Shown here: in pieces, positions 34,057-43,164 of the stretch | How positions within the stretch are numbered: position 1 is the stretch's first letter | Layout of the letters: every line of letters begins with the position of its first letter | NCBI GenBank assembly: GCA_045580165.1 | Contig: JAZNNG010000077.1 | Span: 1 to 64,000 of the forward strand | Length of the DNA: 64,000 nucleotides | Source: UBA4717 sp045580165 | GTDB lineage: Bacteria > Bacillota > Clostridia > Oscillospirales > CAG-272 | Direction of reading: 5' to 3' | Position numbers and translations under genes: made by a program | Notes under the pieces: generated by a model | Told to the model about the DNA's origin: nothing | The model's database searches: none | What the model saw: only the letters and a program-made list of their open reading frames with translations

Positions 34057-34815
34057 TTATGTCCTCACGATAATATTGTTTTTGTAAAGCTCGGCCTTCA
34101 GATCGGGAATCTTTATCTCACCGAAATGGAATACCGACGCGGCAAGCCCTGCGTCTATATCGGGAATTTCCCTAAAAAGCTTAATAAAGTCGTCCACCTT
34201 GCCGGCACCGCCCGAAGCGATAACGGGGACGTTAACGGCAGAGCATACCGCTTTTAACATTTCAATGTCAAATCCGCCCTTTACACCGTCTGTGTCGATG
34301 GAGTTTACAACAACCTCGCCCGCGCCGAGAGCAACGCATTTCTTGATCCATTCTATTGCCTCAAGGCCAGTGTCCTCACGTCCGCCCTTGGCAAATACTC
34401 TGAATTCTCCGTCGACACGCTTGATGTCGACCGAAAGCACGACGCATTGGTTTCCGTATTTTTTCGCCGCTTCGCGTACAAGCTCGGGGTTTTTAAGAGC
34501 TCCAGAATTCACGCTTACCTTGTCGGCACCGCATTTCAGAACGCGGTCAAAATCGTCAATGGTGTTTATGCCGCCGCCCACGGTAAGAGGTATGAAGATT
34601 TCCGATGCTACCTCTTTTAGAATGTCGGTAAACAGGGCGCGCTCCTCGTACGATGCTGTAATATCGTAAAACACCAGCTCGTCAGCGCCGTTGTCTGAAT
34701 AGTAACGTGCAAGCTCCTTCGGAGATGAAACGTCATTTAGCCCTTGGAAGTTAACGCCCTTGACTACACGTCCGTTTTTAACGTCAAGGCAGGGAATAAT
34801 TCTTTTTGTAATCAC
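34057..34815 (-). CDS. hisF: Imidazole glycerol phosphate synthase, cyclase subunit
   Basis: 252 residues. Beta/alpha barrel: IPCLDVKNGRVVKGVNF with catalytic Asp, ADELVFYDITAS, VGGGINTIDDF, CVVLSVDIKR with second Asp, GAGEVVVNSIDTDG, and VIASGGAGKVDDF. It pairs with HisH to form imidazole glycerol phosphate and AICAR. It overlaps hisA by 4 bp. Confidence 0.97.
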   Translation of the reverse strand: MITKRIIPCLDVKNGRVVKGVNFQGLNDVSSPKELARYYSDNGADELVFYDITASYEERALFTDILKEVASEIFIPLTVGGGINTIDDFDRVLKCGADKVSVNSGALKNPELVREAAKKYGNQCVVLSVDIKRVDGEFRVFAKGGREDTGLEAIEWIKKCVALGAGEVVVNSIDTDGVKGGFDIEMLKAVCSAVNVPVIASGGAGKVDDFIKLFREIPDIDAGLAASVFHFGEIKIPDLKAELYKNNIIVRT

Positions 34816-35525
34816 CTTGCCACCTCTATTGCTTCCTTTAAATCGATCGCGCCCGTATAGTATGCTTTGCCGATTATTGCACCGTAAATGTTCATGCGTC
34901 TTAGCTCGGTGACGTCGTCTATTGATGAAACGCCGCCCGAAGCAATGATGTTCACCGAGAATTTTTCAGACAGACTTTTATATAGCTCAAGATTGGTGCC
35001 CTTCATTGCACCGTCCTTTGAAATGTCGGTACATATAACGGTTTTAACGCCAAGCTCCTGCATCTGAGAGAAGAATTCGTTTGTTGTTAATTGGGATTTT
35101 TCTATCCATCCCTTGATGGCTATATAGCCGTCCTTGATGTCTGCGCCTACCGCAACCTTTTCACCGTATTTGTCGACTGCAGCCTTAAGAAAAGTCCTGT
35201 CTGTAACAGCGGCAGTACCGAGTATAACTCTCGCTACACCTGCGTCGATATACGCGGCAACGGTTTTCATATCGCGTATTCCTCCGCCGATCTCAACCTT
35301 GAGAGTGGTTTCCTTTGCGATGCTTTTAACTATATCGATATTAGGCGTGGTTCCAAGCTTTGCGCCCTCAAGGTCTACCATGTGAATGAACTCGGCGCCA
35401 GCCGATTCAAAGTCACGTGCAACCTCAATCGGATTGTCGTTATATACGGTCATCTGATCATAGTCGCCCTTGAACAGACGGACCGCCTTGCGTCCGTATA
35501 GATCTATTGCCGGAAGTATTATCAT
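34812..35525 (-). CDS. hisA: Phosphoribosylformimino-AICAR ribotide isomerase
   Basis: 237 residues. Barrel enzyme homologous to HisF: IILPAIDLYGRKAVRLFKGDY with catalytic Asp, EFIHMVDLEGAK, VEIGGGIRDMKTV, ARVILGTAAV, VAVGADIKDGYIAIKGW, TVICTDISKDGAMKGTN and IIASGGVSSIDDV. ATG 35525 (GGAGA upstream) is preferred over the longer reading from 35546. It overlaps hisH by 4 bp. Confidence 0.96.
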   Translation of the reverse strand: MIILPAIDLYGRKAVRLFKGDYDQMTVYNDNPIEVARDFESAGAEFIHMVDLEGAKLGTTPNIDIVKSIAKETTLKVEIGGGIRDMKTVAAYIDAGVARVILGTAAVTDRTFLKAAVDKYGEKVAVGADIKDGYIAIKGWIEKSQLTTNEFFSQMQELGVKTVICTDISKDGAMKGTNLELYKSLSEKFSVNIIASGGVSSIDDVTELRRMNIYGAIIGKAYYTGAIDLKEAIEVAR

Positions 35526-36142
35526 TTTGTAGTCTCCGTTTCGCAAAACGCGCGCAGAATGTTAAGACCCACCTGCCCACTTTTTTCGGGATGGAATTGA
35601 CATCCCATTACGTTACCGTTTGCCACCGCCGCGCAAAGCTCCTTACCGTATTCGGCGGTAGCAATTACGCAGTCCTCGCAGTCGCTTGCAAAATAGGAAT
35701 GAACAAAGTAAACGCAGTCAGTGTCGGTGAGGTATTTGAACAGATCGTGTTTCCTTTTGTATATAAGCCTGTTCCAACCGATGTGGGGTATCTTCAGACC
35801 ATTTGGAATATATCCGTCCATCGGAATAACGCTTCCTTTTATAAGTCCAAGTCCCTCGTGTTCTCCGTATTCAAAGCTTCTTTCAAAAAGCAGCTGCATG
35901 CCGAGGCAAATTCCCATAAGAGGCTTTCCGTTTGCCGCTTCTTCGCAGATGACTTTGTCAAGACCGCTGTCACGAAGCTTTTTCGCGGCATCTGCAAAAG
36001 CACCGACACCGGGTAGAATAAGCTTGTCGGCTGCGCGAATTTCGTCCGCATCGGACACGATTTTTGCGTCAGCGCCGATAAATTTCAGTGATGAGCATAG
36101 CGAAAACAGGTTTCCTACGCCGTAGTCAATAATTGCTATCAT
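35522..36142 (-). CDS. hisH: Imidazole glycerol phosphate synthase, glutaminase subunit
   Basis: 206 residues. Class I glutamine amidotransferase: catalytic Cys in MGICLGMQLLFE, His and Glu in GCQFHPEKSG. N-terminus IAIIDYGVGNLFSL and oxyanion region LPGVGAFADAA are typical. It delivers ammonia to HisF. It shares one base with hisB. Confidence 0.97.
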   Translation of the reverse strand: MIAIIDYGVGNLFSLCSSLKFIGADAKIVSDADEIRAADKLILPGVGAFADAAKKLRDSGLDKVICEEAANGKPLMGICLGMQLLFERSFEYGEHEGLGLIKGSVIPMDGYIPNGLKIPHIGWNRLIYKRKHDLFKYLTDTDCVYFVHSYFASDCEDCVIATAEYGKELCAAVANGNVMGCQFHPEKSGQVGLNILRAFCETETTK

Positions 36143-36729
36143 TATAAAGTACCTTTTGTTGAGGGAATGTCATCCTTGTGGGCGTTGTCGATGGCAAAAG
36201 CCTTGGCAAGACTTCTTGCAACAGACTTGAATGCGCCTTCAATGATGTGGTGTGAATTTTTGCCGCAAAGCAATGCTATGTGAAGAGTTATATCCGAGCA
36301 TCTTGCGAGAGCTGAGAAAAACTCCTCGGCAAGCTCGGTATCAAAGTCTCCAACCTTTTCTGCAGGTATGGGGAGATCGATGTAAGCACCGCCCCTGCCC
36401 GAAACGTCAACTGCAGAGAGAATGAGCGACTCGTCCATGGGGAGAGTGATGTCACCGTAACGGCAGATACCGCGCTTGTCACCGAGAGCCTGTGCTATCG
36501 CTTTACCCAGACAAATGGCAATATCCTCGGTAGTGTGGTGGTAATCTACGTTTGTGTCGCCCTTACACTTTACGTCAAGGTCGAACCTTCCGTGCTTTGA
36601 AAAAAGGGTCAGCATGTGGTCGAGAAAGCCGCATCCCGTGTCGATGTTTGATTTTCCTGAGCCGTCAAGATCGATTTTTAGCGAAATGTCAGTCTCGGCC
36701 GTTGTTCTTTTGATTTCGGAGTATCTCAT
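36142..36729 (-). CDS. hisB: Imidazoleglycerol-phosphate dehydratase
   Basis: 195 residues, monofunctional, without the N-terminal phosphatase of the enterobacterial fusion. Manganese-binding motifs FLDHMLTLFSKHG, DYHHTTEDIAICLG and ALLCGKNSHHIIEG...KSVARSLAKA are intact. It overlaps hisC by 4 bp. Confidence 0.97.
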   Translation of the reverse strand: MRYSEIKRTTAETDISLKIDLDGSGKSNIDTGCGFLDHMLTLFSKHGRFDLDVKCKGDTNVDYHHTTEDIAICLGKAIAQALGDKRGICRYGDITLPMDESLILSAVDVSGRGGAYIDLPIPAEKVGDFDTELAEEFFSALARCSDITLHIALLCGKNSHHIIEGAFKSVARSLAKAFAIDNAHKDDIPSTKGTL

Positions 36730-37790
36730 AAGGCTTCCTCCAATATTTTTTTAACAGTAGTTATGAATGTTCTCATTTGTTCTTCCGTGCCGACGGTTAT
36801 GCGGTTGTAATCGGATATAAGTGCCTTGTCAAAATGTCTGACGAGAATGCCGTTTTCACGAAGCTTTAAGTAAAGCTCCTTGCCGCCGATCTTTGGAGAT
36901 TTTGCAAAAACAAAATTTGTTTTCGAGTCGGTAAGCTCAAAGCCGAGCGCTTTAAGCTCTCTTACCGTGTACTCACGGTTTTTAATTATCTTGCGGCAGT
37001 TTGACATATAGTATTCGTTGTCAACGAGCGCCGCAACACCTGCCGACGACGTCATTTTGTTGACGTTGTAGGGGTTTGTGGAGTATCTGAGTGTGTTAAG
37101 GTCGGCAATCAGAGCTTTGCTTCCGATAGCGAAGCCAAGCCTTGCTCCTGCCATAGATCTTGATTTCGAGAAGGTCTGGGTTACGAGCAGATTGTCATAC
37201 TTTTCAACAAGACAAACAGCGCTTTCAGCGCCGAAATCAACGTAAGCCTCGTCTATGATCACCACGTTATTGGGATTAGACGCTACGACTATTTCTATTT
37301 CGTCAAGAGTGAGAGCAATTCCCGTAGGTGCGTTCGGATTGGCAATTATAATGTTTTGGTTTATGCCGACGTAATCATTAACGTCGATTGTAAAATCATC
37401 CTTAAGCGGTATTTCTGTGTAAGGAATGCAGTTGACCTCTGCAAAAACGGGGTAAAAGCCGTACGAAATATTAGGAAATACAATCGGATGATTCTCGTCA
37501 CAAAACGCCATAAACGCGAAATTGAGGACCTCGTCCGAGCCGTTGGTCATAACTACCTGATCCGATGAAACTCCGTAAACCTCTGCGAGCTTGCGTGTCA
37601 AATCAAAGCATTCAGGGTCTGAATATAGTTCGAGCCTGCCCGCTTCCGATAAAACCGCATCGATCACTCCTTGCGACGGCGGAAACGGTGACTCGTTCGT
37701 GTTTAGCTTGATATATACGTTGTCCTTTGGCTGTTCACCGGGAGTGTACGGTACAAGCCTTTTGTATTTATTACTGAAAAATCTGCTCAT
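36726..37790 (-). CDS. hisC: Histidinol-phosphate aminotransferase
   Basis: 354 residues. Fold type I PLP enzyme: LNTNESPFPPS, TNGSDEVLNFAF, ANPNAPTGIALTL, IDEAYVDFG and the PLP lysine in TQTFSKSRSMAGARLGFA. ATG 37790 (MSRFFSNKYK) is chosen because GAGGAC lies upstream and the family begins here; an apparent longer frame runs back into hisD and is not coding. Confidence 0.96.
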   Translation of the reverse strand: MSRFFSNKYKRLVPYTPGEQPKDNVYIKLNTNESPFPPSQGVIDAVLSEAGRLELYSDPECFDLTRKLAEVYGVSSDQVVMTNGSDEVLNFAFMAFCDENHPIVFPNISYGFYPVFAEVNCIPYTEIPLKDDFTIDVNDYVGINQNIIIANPNAPTGIALTLDEIEIVVASNPNNVVIIDEAYVDFGAESAVCLVEKYDNLLVTQTFSKSRSMAGARLGFAIGSKALIADLNTLRYSTNPYNVNKMTSSAGVAALVDNEYYMSNCRKIIKNREYTVRELKALGFELTDSKTNFVFAKSPKIGGKELYLKLRENGILVRHFDKALISDYNRITVGTEEQMRTFITTVKKILEEAL

Positions 37791-37797
37791 TGAATTA

Positions 37798-39075
37798 TTA
37801 GTCCTCAAAACGAATTGTTGCGCTCCTTGCGTGCGCGTCAAGTCCTTCCTTTGCGGCAAAATACGCGACCTTGGAATAAACATCACCGAGAGCGTCCTTG
37901 GTGTAGTAGGTAAACTGTGATTTCTTGACGAAATCGTCAACCGAAAGCGGAGAAGAGAAGCGCGCCGTTCCGCTTGTGGGTAAGGTGTGGTTTGGGCCTG
38001 CAAAGTAGTCACCGAGCGCTTCGGGACAGTATTTGCCCATAAATATTGAGCCTGCGTGCTTGATCTTGTCAAGGTAGTCGAACGGGTTGTCTACGCAAAG
38101 CTCGAGATGCTCGGGAGCGATCTCGTTTGCAATATCAATAGCGAGCATAAGGTTGTCCTTTGCAACTATTATCTTACCGTTCTTATCTATCGATGCGCGT
38201 GCAATATCTGCTCTCGGTAGCAGGGGGATCTGGCGTTCTAGCTCTACACTTACCTTTTCTGCAAATTCGCGGCTATCGCATACCAGAACGGCACTTGCCA
38301 TTCTGTCGTGCTCTGCCTGAGACAAAAGGTCTGCTGCAACGAACTTCGGTTCACACGTTGAATCCGCAACAACCAGAATTTCACTTGGCCCTGCTATCAT
38401 ATCAATCGAAACTCTGCCAAACACCTGCTTTTTTGCCTCAGCAACGTATGCGTTGCCGGGGCCTACGATCTTGTCGACCTTCGGAATTGCTTCGGTACCG
38501 TAAGCGAGCGCCGCAACCGCCTGCGCACCGCCTACCTTGAATATTCTGTCAACTCCCGCGATTTTAGCCGTAGCAAGTATAACGGGATTTACCTTTCCGC
38601 TTGCAGACGGAGGGGTTACCATCACAATTTCCTTGCATCCTGCGATCTTAGCGGGAACGCTGTCCATAAGAACGGTAGAGGGATAAGCGGCAGTTCCACC
38701 GGGAACGTAAAGCCCCACCTTTTCGATAGGTGTTATTTTCTGGCCCGTAACAACGCCGTCCTTTTCGTTTATTATGAAGTTTGTTCTTACCTGCTTTTCG
38801 TGGAAGGCGCGTATGTTTGCCGCAGCCTCGCGTATTATTCCGATAAATACATCGTCTACTGCTTCAAACGCTTCGTCGATCTCCTCGGAGGTAACCTCAA
38901 GCGTCTTGAGCTCAGCCTTGTCGAATTTGAGCGAATACTCAAACAGTGCAGAGTCGCCGTTTGCCTTTACGTTTTCAATAATTGACGTAACAATATCGGC
39001 AACACTTGTAACGGAAGCGTCGCGTGCGAATATTTCCTCGTTTGAAACCTCACCGTAATTGTATATTTTTATCAT
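37798..39075 (-). CDS. hisD: Histidinol dehydrogenase
   Basis: 425 residues. Zinc enzyme that performs the two final oxidations to histidine. VGLYVPGGTAAYPSTVLM, VDKIVGPGNAYVAEAKKQVFG, IDMIAGPSEILVVAD, LLSQAEHD, APEHLELCV and GPNHTLPTSGTARFSSPL are all intact. One base separates it from hisG. Confidence 0.98.
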   Translation of the reverse strand: MIKIYNYGEVSNEEIFARDASVTSVADIVTSIIENVKANGDSALFEYSLKFDKAELKTLEVTSEEIDEAFEAVDDVFIGIIREAAANIRAFHEKQVRTNFIINEKDGVVTGQKITPIEKVGLYVPGGTAAYPSTVLMDSVPAKIAGCKEIVMVTPPSASGKVNPVILATAKIAGVDRIFKVGGAQAVAALAYGTEAIPKVDKIVGPGNAYVAEAKKQVFGRVSIDMIAGPSEILVVADSTCEPKFVAADLLSQAEHDRMASAVLVCDSREFAEKVSVELERQIPLLPRADIARASIDKNGKIIVAKDNLMLAIDIANEIAPEHLELCVDNPFDYLDKIKHAGSIFMGKYCPEALGDYFAGPNHTLPTSGTARFSSPLSVDDFVKKSQFTYYTKDALGDVYSKVAYFAAKEGLDAHARSATIRFED

Positions 39076-39076
39076 T

Positions 39077-39697
39077 TTATCGTACCTGCGCTTTCAGCCC
39101 TGAAACTATGGCTTCAATCTCTTTGTTTTTGAATTTGTAGCTCGCCTGGTTTACTATAAGTCTTGCGCTTATCGGAACTATCGTTTCATACACCTCGAGA
39201 TTGTTTTCCTTGAGGGTAGTTCCCGTTTCGACTATATCGACTATTACGTCGGACAAACCGAGTATGGGTGCAAGCTCTATCGAACCGTTAAGCTTGATAA
39301 TGTCAATATCACGTCCAATGCTTGAATAGTATTGACGTGCTATATTTGTAAATTTTGTCGCCACCTTGAGCGTGCGTTTTCCGTCGTCGTAAAAGCCTGC
39401 TTTAGCGGCAACTGCCATTCTGCATTTACCCATATTAAGGTCGAGAAGCTCGTATATCTGCGGCTCGTACTCAATAAGAATGTCCTTACCCGCAACACCG
39501 ATATCTGCGGCGCCGCGCTCAACGTATATGGACACGTCAGAGGGCTTTACCCAGAAAAACCTGATCTGCTTGTCGGTATTTTCAAATATAAGCTTTCTGT
39601 TGTTTTCCTTTATGGAAGGGCAGTCGTAGCCTGCCGACTCAAACATTGCGTAAACCTTTTCTCCGAGTCTGCCCTTCGGGAGTGCTATGTTAATCAC
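39077..39697 (-). CDS. hisG: ATP phosphoribosyltransferase, short form
   Basis: 206 residues, the short HisG that lacks the C-terminal regulatory domain and needs HisZ. INIALPKGRLGEKVYAMF, ERGAADIGVAGKDIL, and the PRPP-binding loop VIVDIVETGTTLKENNL are visible. First committed step; feedback inhibition by histidine normally runs through HisZ. It overlaps hisZ by 8 bp. Confidence 0.97.
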   Translation of the reverse strand: MINIALPKGRLGEKVYAMFESAGYDCPSIKENNRKLIFENTDKQIRFFWVKPSDVSIYVERGAADIGVAGKDILIEYEPQIYELLDLNMGKCRMAVAAKAGFYDDGKRTLKVATKFTNIARQYYSSIGRDIDIIKLNGSIELAPILGLSDVIVDIVETGTTLKENNLEVYETIVPISARLIVNQASYKFKNKEIEAIVSGLKAQVR

Positions 39698-40796
39698 GGT
39701 TTTCTCCTCTCAGATCGAGAATTTCCTTGAATCTAATTTTTTCGGGTATGCATTTTTGTGCGCTTACACTTTTGCCGGATGCGGCTATTTTATTCGTTGC
39801 ATCGCTGACTCGTTTAATGTCGGTTTTGTCATCGTATATAACGAGGGTGTGAACGTCGTATTCGCTCTCGCTTGACTCAAGGTCTTCAAGCAGGTCAAGA
39901 TATATAGCAAATCCTATAGCACCCGAGCGCCTGCCCATCTTCTGCATAAGCTTATCGTATCTGCCGCCTGCAAGAACGCCCTCGCAGATACCGTTGAGAT
40001 ATCCCTTGAAAACTATTCCGTTGTAATAGCTCATATCGTTTACTATTGAAAAATCAAAGAATATTCTGTTTTCTAGCTCGGTTCCCGAAATATGCTCACG
40101 CAGAGCCTTTATCTCGTCAAGCGCAGCTGATGCCTCGACCGACTCGCATACGGGCTCAAGCAACTCGATAATATCGGTAAGGCTTCCATATGCTCCTGCA
40201 AGAGTCGCGAGAAGGTCGGATTTGCTTGAATCTACTCCGCTTTCTGCGCATATTCTCATAAGATCGTGAGTGTTTTTTTCAGCTATATAATGCGCCGCGA
40301 GTCTTGTAAATGCGGGATCACGGTTTATTGAGTCAAGTATTGACGTGAGTATTCCTAGGTGTGAAATATCAAGAACGTATTCGTTTGAGATAAGCGACAG
40401 ACTCTTTGCTGCAAGCGTGATGATCTCGAAAACGTCGTAATCGTCAATGTCGCCTATACATTCGATACCGGTTTGCATTATTTCCTTATACTGATGTGTG
40501 CTGCCTGAAACCCTGTAAACGTTTTCATTGTAGCAAAGTTTTTGCTTGAAGCCTTCGATATCCTCGCAGTTTTTTATTATTGAGAGGGTAACGTCAGGCT
40601 TTAGCGCCATCAGCTTACCGTTAGTATCGTTAAACGTAATTATACGGTCGCTTACCAAAAAGTCTTTGTTTTTAAGATAAAGCTCGTATTCCTCGAACTT
40701 GCTCATTTTAAAGGGAAGATAACCGAATTTTGAATAAAGTGAGCGAAGGGAAAATATTGCTTTTTCCTCGCTTTTAAGAAGGTTTGTATCGATCAC
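39690..40796 (-). CDS. hisZ: ATP phosphoribosyltransferase regulatory subunit
   Basis: 368 residues, a class II histidyl-tRNA synthetase paralogue without the anticodon domain. FGYLPFKMSKFEEYELYL, MALKPDVTLSII, YRVSGSTHQYKEIMQTGIECIG and the C-terminal GVLAGGRYDKLMQKMG correspond to motifs 2 and 3. It is the regulatory partner of short HisG. GTG 40796 is selected: GGAGGAG lies ten bases upstream. Confidence 0.93.
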   Translation of the reverse strand: MIDTNLLKSEEKAIFSLRSLYSKFGYLPFKMSKFEEYELYLKNKDFLVSDRIITFNDTNGKLMALKPDVTLSIIKNCEDIEGFKQKLCYNENVYRVSGSTHQYKEIMQTGIECIGDIDDYDVFEIITLAAKSLSLISNEYVLDISHLGILTSILDSINRDPAFTRLAAHYIAEKNTHDLMRICAESGVDSSKSDLLATLAGAYGSLTDIIELLEPVCESVEASAALDEIKALREHISGTELENRIFFDFSIVNDMSYYNGIVFKGYLNGICEGVLAGGRYDKLMQKMGRRSGAIGFAIYLDLLEDLESSESEYDVHTLVIYDDKTDIKRVSDATNKIAASGKSVSAQKCIPEKIRFKEILDLRGENRD

Positions 40797-40797
40797 G

Positions 40798-41088
40798 TTA
40801 TTTTTTCTCCTCCGTACGTTCAATAACTGTCTTGTAACCGCCGTTTCCGTATTCAAGACACTTGCTTACTCTGCTTATGGTCGCGGTACTGACACCAACG
40901 TCCTTGCTTATCGCGGTGTAGCTTGCGCCCGATTTAAGCATTTTTGCAACCTTGAGTCTTTGCGCAATTTCGATAATTTCCTTAATAGTACACGCGTCTT
41001 CAAAAAAATCATAGCATTCCTCGATGGTTTCGAGGGTGAGTATTGCCTCGAAAAGCTCGTCGGTCTGCTCGCTGTGCCACTTTGTCAT
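40798..41088 (-). CDS. TrpR/YerC-family repressor-like protein
   Basis: 96 residues. The TrpR-like HTH of the YerC/YecD type: LTLETIEECYDFFEDACT, then EIIEIAQRLKVAKMLKSG and ASYTAISKDVGVSTATISRV. It heads the his operon, one base before hisZ, with ribosome site GGAGG upstream of ATG 41088. A role as repressor of histidine synthesis is inferred from position; the ligand is unknown. Confidence 0.88.
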   Translation of the reverse strand: MTKWHSEQTDELFEAILTLETIEECYDFFEDACTIKEIIEIAQRLKVAKMLKSGASYTAISKDVGVSTATISRVSKCLEYGNGGYKTVIERTEEKK

Positions 41089-41100
41089 AATTACCTCCGT

Positions 41101-41160
41101 TATCATTGATCTGATTAGTCAAATCGCTTTAACGCTTTAGCGAAGTAATGCGATGTCGTG
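41101..41160 (-). promoter_or_regulatory. Leader/operator region of the his operon
   Basis: The ~70-nt leader between transcript start and ATG 41088 contains inverted repeats (ATCGC/GCGAT, AAAGCG repeats, and TTGA...TCAA across 41107-41123). No His-codon leader peptide or T-box is seen, so control is more likely by a protein such as the TrpR-like product of the first gene. Confidence 0.4.
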
Positions 41161-41164
41161 ATTG

Positions 41165-41193
41165 ATTATATCACTACTTTTATGGCCTGTCAA
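41165..41193 (-). promoter_or_regulatory. Sigma-A promoter of the his operon
   Basis: Minus strand perfect TTGACA (complement of 41188-41193), 17 bp, perfect TATAAT (complement of 41165-41170). Confidence 0.85.
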
Positions 41194-41226
41194 GAGGTTT
41201 TGAAAATAAAAATTGCGTTTTTTATA

Positions 41227-41254
41227 TAAAAGAAACGCCGCTTTTACGGCGTTT
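41227..41254 (-). terminator. Terminator of the MFS gene
   Basis: AAACGCCG/CGGCGTTT (41233-41240 / 41247-41254) with a 6-nt loop, followed on the minus strand by CTTTTATA. Confidence 0.8.
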
Positions 41255-41258
41255 AGTA

Positions 41259-42491
41259 TTATTTATCATTTTTTCTTGATTTAGGCAATGTCAGCATCAG
41301 TATCAACATGACGAGGGGGAATAGTCCCGATACCAATATTCCCAGTCTTAAAGCTGCATTTTCGGGTGTAAACCCGAGATGAGTGAGAAACTGAAGACTC
41401 GTAAATTCATTTGCCGCATCGTTAACTATTCCGTTTACCCACGGACCAACGGAGCAACCGAGGTCACCGGCGAGCGCCAGAAGTGCGAACATCGAGGTTT
41501 TTCCCTTGTCGAATATTGAGGAGGTTGCGGCGAGTGTACCCGGCCACATAACGCTGACAGAAAGACCTGCCAATGCAAATGAGCATATAACTGCCAACGG
41601 GCTTTCCAAAACCGAAATTCCAACGTACGCAAGAGTAGCGAAGAGCGCGCACAGGTGAAGCGCCTTTACTATTGGAATTTTATGTCCGAAGAAGCTGTAC
41701 AGCGTGCGACCGACCGCCATCATAAACGCAAAGATACAAGGGCCCATAAGGTCGCCTACCACCTTGCTGACGCCGAGTCCGGTTTCGGCAAAATATGACG
41801 CCCACTGTGAAATAACCATTTCAGACGAGCCAACGCATATCATAACCACAAAAAGCATAACGAAAGATGTGGATCTCAGTAGATTTTTGATATCTGCCTT
41901 TTCATTTGTTTGCTGAACCTCGACGGTAGGGGCTACGATGAATAAAACTGCGTTTGCAAGAGGTATGATCGACCATATAACGGGGATAAAAAACCAGTTA
42001 CCTTCGCCTACGAGAAAAATCAAAAAAGTTGATATCAGAATAACCGCGGTTTGTCCCCAACAATAGAACGAGTGAAGAATAGTAAAAGTAACGGCGCCGT
42101 TTTCTGTGGGGAATGAGTCCATTATTGCGTTTATTACGACTTCAACGAGACCTGCGCCCACACTGTATAGAAACGACGACACGATAAGTGCGGGGAAAAT
42201 CGGAATAAAGCGCGGAAGCACACTTAACAGTACGAGTCCGATAAAAGCCGTCAAATTGGCTGATACTGCAGATTTCTTGTATCCCAAGGATTTTATAAGC
42301 TTTATGGATGCAACGTCGGTTATAAGCTGTATTATGAAACTGAAAAGAACGAGAAAAGCTATGTCCGTAACCTTGAGACCGTAGTCGCGTTTGAATATAA
42401 CGAAAAACAGTGGCGCAATATTTATACAGAGCGCCTGTACCGTATAAGATATGTAACACGCTTTGCGAGTAAGAGAATAGCTGCTTGTCAT
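41259..42491 (-). CDS. MFS transporter
   Basis: 410 residues with 12 predicted membrane helices in two bundles. Basic cytosolic loops (KSLGYKKSA after helix 2, GHKIPIVKA after helix 8) are MFS-like, as is the long mid loop TVEVQQTNEKADIKNLL. It resembles the FucP/YfkF-like sugar or drug transporters of Clostridia, but the substrate cannot be read. ATG 42491 has AGGTGA upstream; the longer frame reading from 42641 runs through the promoter. Confidence 0.85.
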   Translation of the reverse strand: MTSSYSLTRKACYISYTVQALCINIAPLFFVIFKRDYGLKVTDIAFLVLFSFIIQLITDVASIKLIKSLGYKKSAVSANLTAFIGLVLLSVLPRFIPIFPALIVSSFLYSVGAGLVEVVINAIMDSFPTENGAVTFTILHSFYCWGQTAVILISTFLIFLVGEGNWFFIPVIWSIIPLANAVLFIVAPTVEVQQTNEKADIKNLLRSTSFVMLFVVMICVGSSEMVISQWASYFAETGLGVSKVVGDLMGPCIFAFMMAVGRTLYSFFGHKIPIVKALHLCALFATLAYVGISVLESPLAVICSFALAGLSVSVMWPGTLAATSSIFDKGKTSMFALLALAGDLGCSVGPWVNGIVNDAANEFTSLQFLTHLGFTPENAALRLGILVSGLFPLVMLILMLTLPKSRKNDK

Positions 42492-42522
42492 TTTTTCACC
42501 TGTATAGTCGAACTTATTGTAA

Positions 42523-42551
42523 ATAATAATACTTTTTTTAAAAAATGTCAA
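42523..42551 (-). promoter_or_regulatory. Sigma-A promoter of the MFS gene
   Basis: Minus strand perfect TTGACA (complement of 42546-42551), 17 bp, TATTAT (complement of 42523-42528). Confidence 0.75.
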
Positions 42552-42569
42552 TACAGTACGCTGAAACGA

Positions 42570-42598
42570 TTGACTACGACGGTTTAATTTGATATAAT
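42570..42598 (+). promoter_or_regulatory. Sigma-A promoter of the cyclophilin gene
   Basis: TTGACT (42570-42575), 17 bp, perfect TATAAT (42593-42598). It is divergent from the MFS promoter, the two -35 boxes being 18 bp apart. Confidence 0.8.
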
Positions 42599-42630
42599 AC
42601 CGATAAAGAAATATATGTGAGGTGTAAACT

Positions 42631-43104
42631 ATGGTACTCATCGAAATGCAAAACGGTAAACAGATAAAGATCGAGCTTTATCCCGAGATTGCTCCCGAGA
42701 CTTGCGCAAACTTTGAATCACTTGTAAGGTCGGGCTTCTATAACGGAATAATTTTCCACAGAGTTATAGCAGGCTTTATGATACAGGGCGGCGACCCCGA
42801 GGGAATGGGATATGGCGGAAGCGGCAAAAACATCAGAGGTGAATTTGCGGTAAACGGCTTTGAAAACAACCTTAAGCACGAGCGCGGAGTTATCTCGATG
42901 GCAAGAAGCATGGACTTCAACAGCGCAAGCTCCCAATTCTTTATTATGCACGCGGATGCTCCTCATCTTGACGGTCAGTATGCCGCATTCGGACGCGTAA
43001 TTGAGGGAATGGACACGGTTGATGAGATCGCAAGCGTTAAGACCGATATGAGAGATAAGCCTTTGCGTGATCAGGTAATGAAGTCTGTTACTTGGATAGA
43101 CTAA
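42631..43104 (+). CDS. Peptidyl-prolyl cis-trans isomerase, cyclophilin type
   Basis: 157 residues, cytosolic. GIIFHRVIAGFMIQGGDPEG (catalytic Arg), ISMARSMDFNSASSQFFIMH and HLDGQYAAFGRVIEGM form the conserved active site. It speeds proline isomerisation during folding. AGGTG precedes ATG 42631. It is a single-gene unit between a consensus promoter and a hairpin terminator. Confidence 0.96.
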   Translation: MVLIEMQNGKQIKIELYPEIAPETCANFESLVRSGFYNGIIFHRVIAGFMIQGGDPEGMGYGGSGKNIRGEFAVNGFENNLKHERGVISMARSMDFNSASSQFFIMHADAPHLDGQYAAFGRVIEGMDTVDEIASVKTDMRDKPLRDQVMKSVTWID

Positions 43105-43110
43105 TGAGTG

Positions 43111-43135
43111 AAAAGGCGGTTCTTCCGCCTTTTTA
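43111..43135 (+). terminator. Terminator of the cyclophilin gene
   Basis: AAAAGGCGG / CCGCCTTTT (43111-43119, 43125-43133) with loop TTCTT and T5. Confidence 0.9.
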
Positions 43136-43164
43136 TTTTGAATTGGGAAATTTCTTAAAAACGA

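Noticed and set aside
37791..38072. 94-residue N-terminal extension of HisC
   Set aside because: It is read antisense to nothing but in the wrong frame of hisD on the same strand, and HisC homologues begin at MSRFFSNKYK.
41089..41160. Histidine attenuator leader peptide
   Set aside because: No short ORF with a His-codon run is present on the minus strand before the regulator gene.
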